A DNA stretch of 7,948 nt from Clostridiales bacterium (lineage in GTDB: Bacteria > Bacillota > Clostridia > Oscillospirales > Oscillospiraceae). Both the position numbers and the translations under genes were made by a program. Shown one piece after another: positions 6,766 through 7,948 of this stretch. Location: the NCBI GenBank assembly GCA_021203685.1, contig JAJQAS010000057.1:1-7948 (forward strand), read 5' to 3'. The notes beneath the pieces are model-generated. The model was not told where the DNA came from. It did no database searches and worked only from the letters and a program-made list of their open reading frames with translations. Position 1 is the first letter of the stretch; each line of letters starts with the position of its first letter.

Positions 6766-7634
6766 CAGGGATCATCATTCGCGCCCTCAGCGGCTTTTAC
6801 GATGTGGACTGCGGCGGTGAAGTGATCCGCTGCCGCGCCCGGGGCAAGTTCCGCTATACGAAGGAATCCCCCCTGGTGGGGGACCGGGTATCCGTCACCC
6901 CCACCGAGGCCGGGGCGGGCCGCCTGGACGAAATTTTGCCCCGGAAGAACGCCTTTCAGCGGCCCGCAGTGGCCAACATGGACCAAATCATCCTCATCGC
7001 CTCCAACGCCATCCCCGTCACCGACCCCTTTCTGGTGGATCGGGTGGCGGCGCTGGCGGAGGGAAAGCACTGTCAGCCAGTGGTGGTGGTCAACAAGTGC
7101 GACCTGGCCGACGGCGGAGCGCTGGCGGCGATCTATGAGGCGGTGGGCTACCCCACCCTCCAGGTCAGCGCCGCCACCGGCCAGGGCCTGGAGGCCCTGC
7201 GGGAGATTCTGAACGGCAAGGTCAGCGTGTTCACCGGCAACTCCGGCGTGGGCAAGTCCAGCCTGCTCAACGCCCTGGACCCCACCGCCCGCATCCCCAC
7301 CGGGGAGGTCAGCGAAAAGCTGGGTCGGGGCCGCCACACCACCCGCCATGTGGAGCTGTTCCGCCTGGGCGAAGGGGCCATCGTGGCGGATACGCCGGGG
7401 TTCTCCTCTTTCGACACCGAGACCCCGGAGCTGCTGGACAAAGAGCGGCTGGCGGAAGCCTTCCGGGAGTTCCGCCCCTATCTGGGCCAGTGCCGCTATG
7501 TGGGCTGTTCCCACACCAAGGAGAAGGGCTGCGCCGTCCGCCAGGCCCTGAAAGAGGGGAAGATCTCCCGCAGCCGTTACGACAGCTACCTCCGGCTGTA
7601 TCAGGTGGCAAAGGAGTATAAGCCGTGGAAGTGA
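6762..7634 (+). CDS. rsgA: Ribosome small-subunit-dependent GTPase RsgA (CpgA/YloQ)
   Basis: Circularly permuted GTPase that binds the 30S subunit and helps its late maturation. It is 290 aa, the usual size. Domains in order are an N-terminal OB-fold (about 1-65), the GTPase core in permuted order, and a zinc-binding C-terminal domain. Motifs are G4 NKCD (111-114), G5 SA near 135, the G1 P-loop GNSGVGKSS (159-167), switch G2 around RHTTRH (Thr193/194), and G3 DTPG (210-213). Zinc ligands Cys244, Cys249, His251 and Cys257 are in CRYVGCSHTKEKGC. The ATG overlaps the prkC stop (ATGA, 6762-6765). In B. subtilis this protein (CpgA) is a known PrkC substrate, which fits the arrangement. In many Firmicutes rpe follows; here repeats follow instead. 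Confidence 0.97.
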   Translation: MTGIIIRALSGFYDVDCGGEVIRCRARGKFRYTKESPLVGDRVSVTPTEAGAGRLDEILPRKNAFQRPAVANMDQIILIASNAIPVTDPFLVDRVAALAEGKHCQPVVVVNKCDLADGGALAAIYEAVGYPTLQVSAATGQGLEALREILNGKVSVFTGNSGVGKSSLLNALDPTARIPTGEVSEKLGRGRHTTRHVELFRLGEGAIVADTPGFSSFDTETPELLDKERLAEAFREFRPYLGQCRYVGCSHTKEKGCAVRQALKEGKISRSRYDSYLRLYQVAKEYKPWK

Positions 7635-7641
7635 GCGAGCT

Positions 7642-7669
7642 GTTAGCTCTTAGCTCTTAGCTGTTAGCC
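7642..7669. repeat. Heptamer tandem repeat downstream of rsgA
   Basis: Four consecutive heptamers, GTTAGCT, CTTAGCT, CTTAGCT and GTTAGCC, begin seven bases after the rsgA stop, preceded by a degenerate unit GCGAGCT (7635-7641). It is the same unit and orientation as the left arm of the element at 3785. No inverted partner arm is visible before the window ends, so this copy is one-armed or its other arm lies beyond the edge. Confidence 0.75.
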
Positions 7670-7677
7670 AGGTGCTG

Positions 7678-7707
7678 CATACCATAAGCATAGAGCTTAT
7701 AGGTATG
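7678..7707 (+). other. 12-bp hairpin with one bulge downstream of rsgA
   Basis: CATACCATAAGC (7678-7689) pairs with GCTTAT plus GGTATG (7695-7700 and 7702-7707), leaving a bulged A at 7701 and a five-base loop ATAGA. No T tract follows, so it does not look like an intrinsic terminator. It could be part of the adjacent repeat or an RNA 3'-end structure protecting the operon transcript; this is inference. Confidence 0.5.
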
Positions 7708-7745
7708 GCTTTAATGACGTTCAGCCGTGTGCTGGAAACCCCTCC

Positions 7746-7785
7746 GTCACGACTTACGCCGTGACACCTCCCCTTTCAGGGGAGG
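7746..7785. repeat. Double-hairpin palindromic repeat, left copy
   Basis: Two adjoining hairpins are seen. GTCACG/CGTGAC (7746-7751 and 7760-7765) has an eight-base loop. CCTCCCCT/AGGGGAGG (7767-7774 and 7778-7785) has the loop TTC. The second palindrome recurs, inverted, at 7913-7931. Such GC-rich paired palindromes between genes resemble REP-like elements. I believe similar sequences are common in gut Clostridia, but I cannot confirm this here. Confidence 0.7.
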
Positions 7786-7912
7786 CAAGTGGGCTAGTGC
7801 TTGTTGTTTGGTTAGTGTTTTGCTCAAAACGCCAAGAAATTGGAATTTAATTTATTAAATAGTGAAACTTTTTCCATAAAAAGAACCATTCCGTAACCGA
7901 CCACCCCTCTCG
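7786..7912. other. AT-rich centre with three small palindromes, no gene
   Basis: This segment between the two inverted repeats is much richer in A and T than the rest of the window. It holds GTTTTG/CAAAAC (7817-7830), ATTTAAT/ATTAAAT (7845-7860) and CTTTTT/AAAAAG (7868-7883). No open frame of useful length with a ribosome-binding site is present, and I see no convincing -35/-10 pair on either strand. Confidence 0.5.
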
Positions 7913-7948
7913 CCTCCCCTGAAAGGGGAGGGGGACCATGCGAAGCAT
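7913..7948. repeat. Double-hairpin palindromic repeat, right inverted copy, cut by window end
   Basis: CCTCCCCT/AGGGGAGG (7913-7920 and 7924-7931, loop GAA) is the exact reverse complement of 7767-7785. The match runs a further four bases inward with one mismatch. A second hairpin follows, ACCATGC (7935-7941), loop GAA, GCAT (7945-7948), which the window end truncates. The outer hairpin differs in sequence from the left copy's but takes the same relative place. Confidence 0.65.

Noticed and set aside
7705..7764. Possible 19-residue peptide starting at ATG 7705
   Set aside because: No ribosome-binding site precedes it, and it reads into the palindromic repeat; most likely chance.
7767..7790. 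GC palindrome as an intrinsic terminator for rsgA
   Set aside because: The stem is strong, but CAAGTGGGC follows instead of a T run, and the same palindrome recurs inverted, so a repeat is the better reading.
7840..7885. Promoter in the AT-rich segment
   Set aside because: Candidate TTGGAA and CATAAA boxes do not have workable spacing on the + strand, and nothing better is seen on the - strand.

Overview
The window is GC-rich coding DNA in which seven genes, all on the + strand, are packed almost end to end. The order is def - fmt - rsmB - rlmN - stp (prpC) - prkC - rsgA. This is the classical Firmicutes housekeeping cluster, in the same order as I recall it from Bacillus subtilis. The high GC content, the PASTA-type kinase with an acidic tail, and the small palindromic and heptameric repeats between genes suggest a high-GC member of the Clostridia (Oscillospirales-like, e.g. 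relatives of Flavonifractor or Oscillibacter). That placement is inference, not a database result.

Layout. Positions 1-498 hold def, lacking only its first few codons, overlapping fmt (495-1406). A 40-base gap containing a GC hairpin leads to rsmB (1447-2775), which overlaps rlmN (2768-3796). A 163-base spacer (3797-3959) carries a heptamer-repeat element with inverted arms, which also supplies the rlmN stop codon. Then come the phosphatase stp (3960-4673), the kinase prkC (4693-6765) and rsgA (6762-7634), the last two overlapping. The final 314 bases contain no gene I can support. They hold a second heptamer run, a 12-bp hairpin, and an AT-rich segment flanked by inverted copies of a double-hairpin palindrome.

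How the genes fit together. def and fmt remove and add the N-formyl group that marks bacterial translation starts. rsmB and rlmN methylate rRNA (rlmN also tRNA in some bacteria). rsgA is a GTPase of late 30S assembly. stp and prkC form the Ser/Thr phosphatase/kinase pair that senses cell-wall fragments through extracellular PASTA repeats. The shared theme is ribosome function plus growth-state signalling. Overlapping starts and stops at def/fmt, rsmB/rlmN and prkC/rsgA suggest co-transcription and translational coupling.

The coding genes look ordinary and intact. I did not find a new multi-gene system. The points most worth a second look are the heptamer element whose three-repeat units give stop codons in every frame of both strands, the mirror-image double-hairpin element at the right edge, an extra glycine in the SAM-binding motif of RsmB at a 9-G run, and a Shine-Dalgarno sequence displayed in the loop of a perfect GC hairpin before rsmB.
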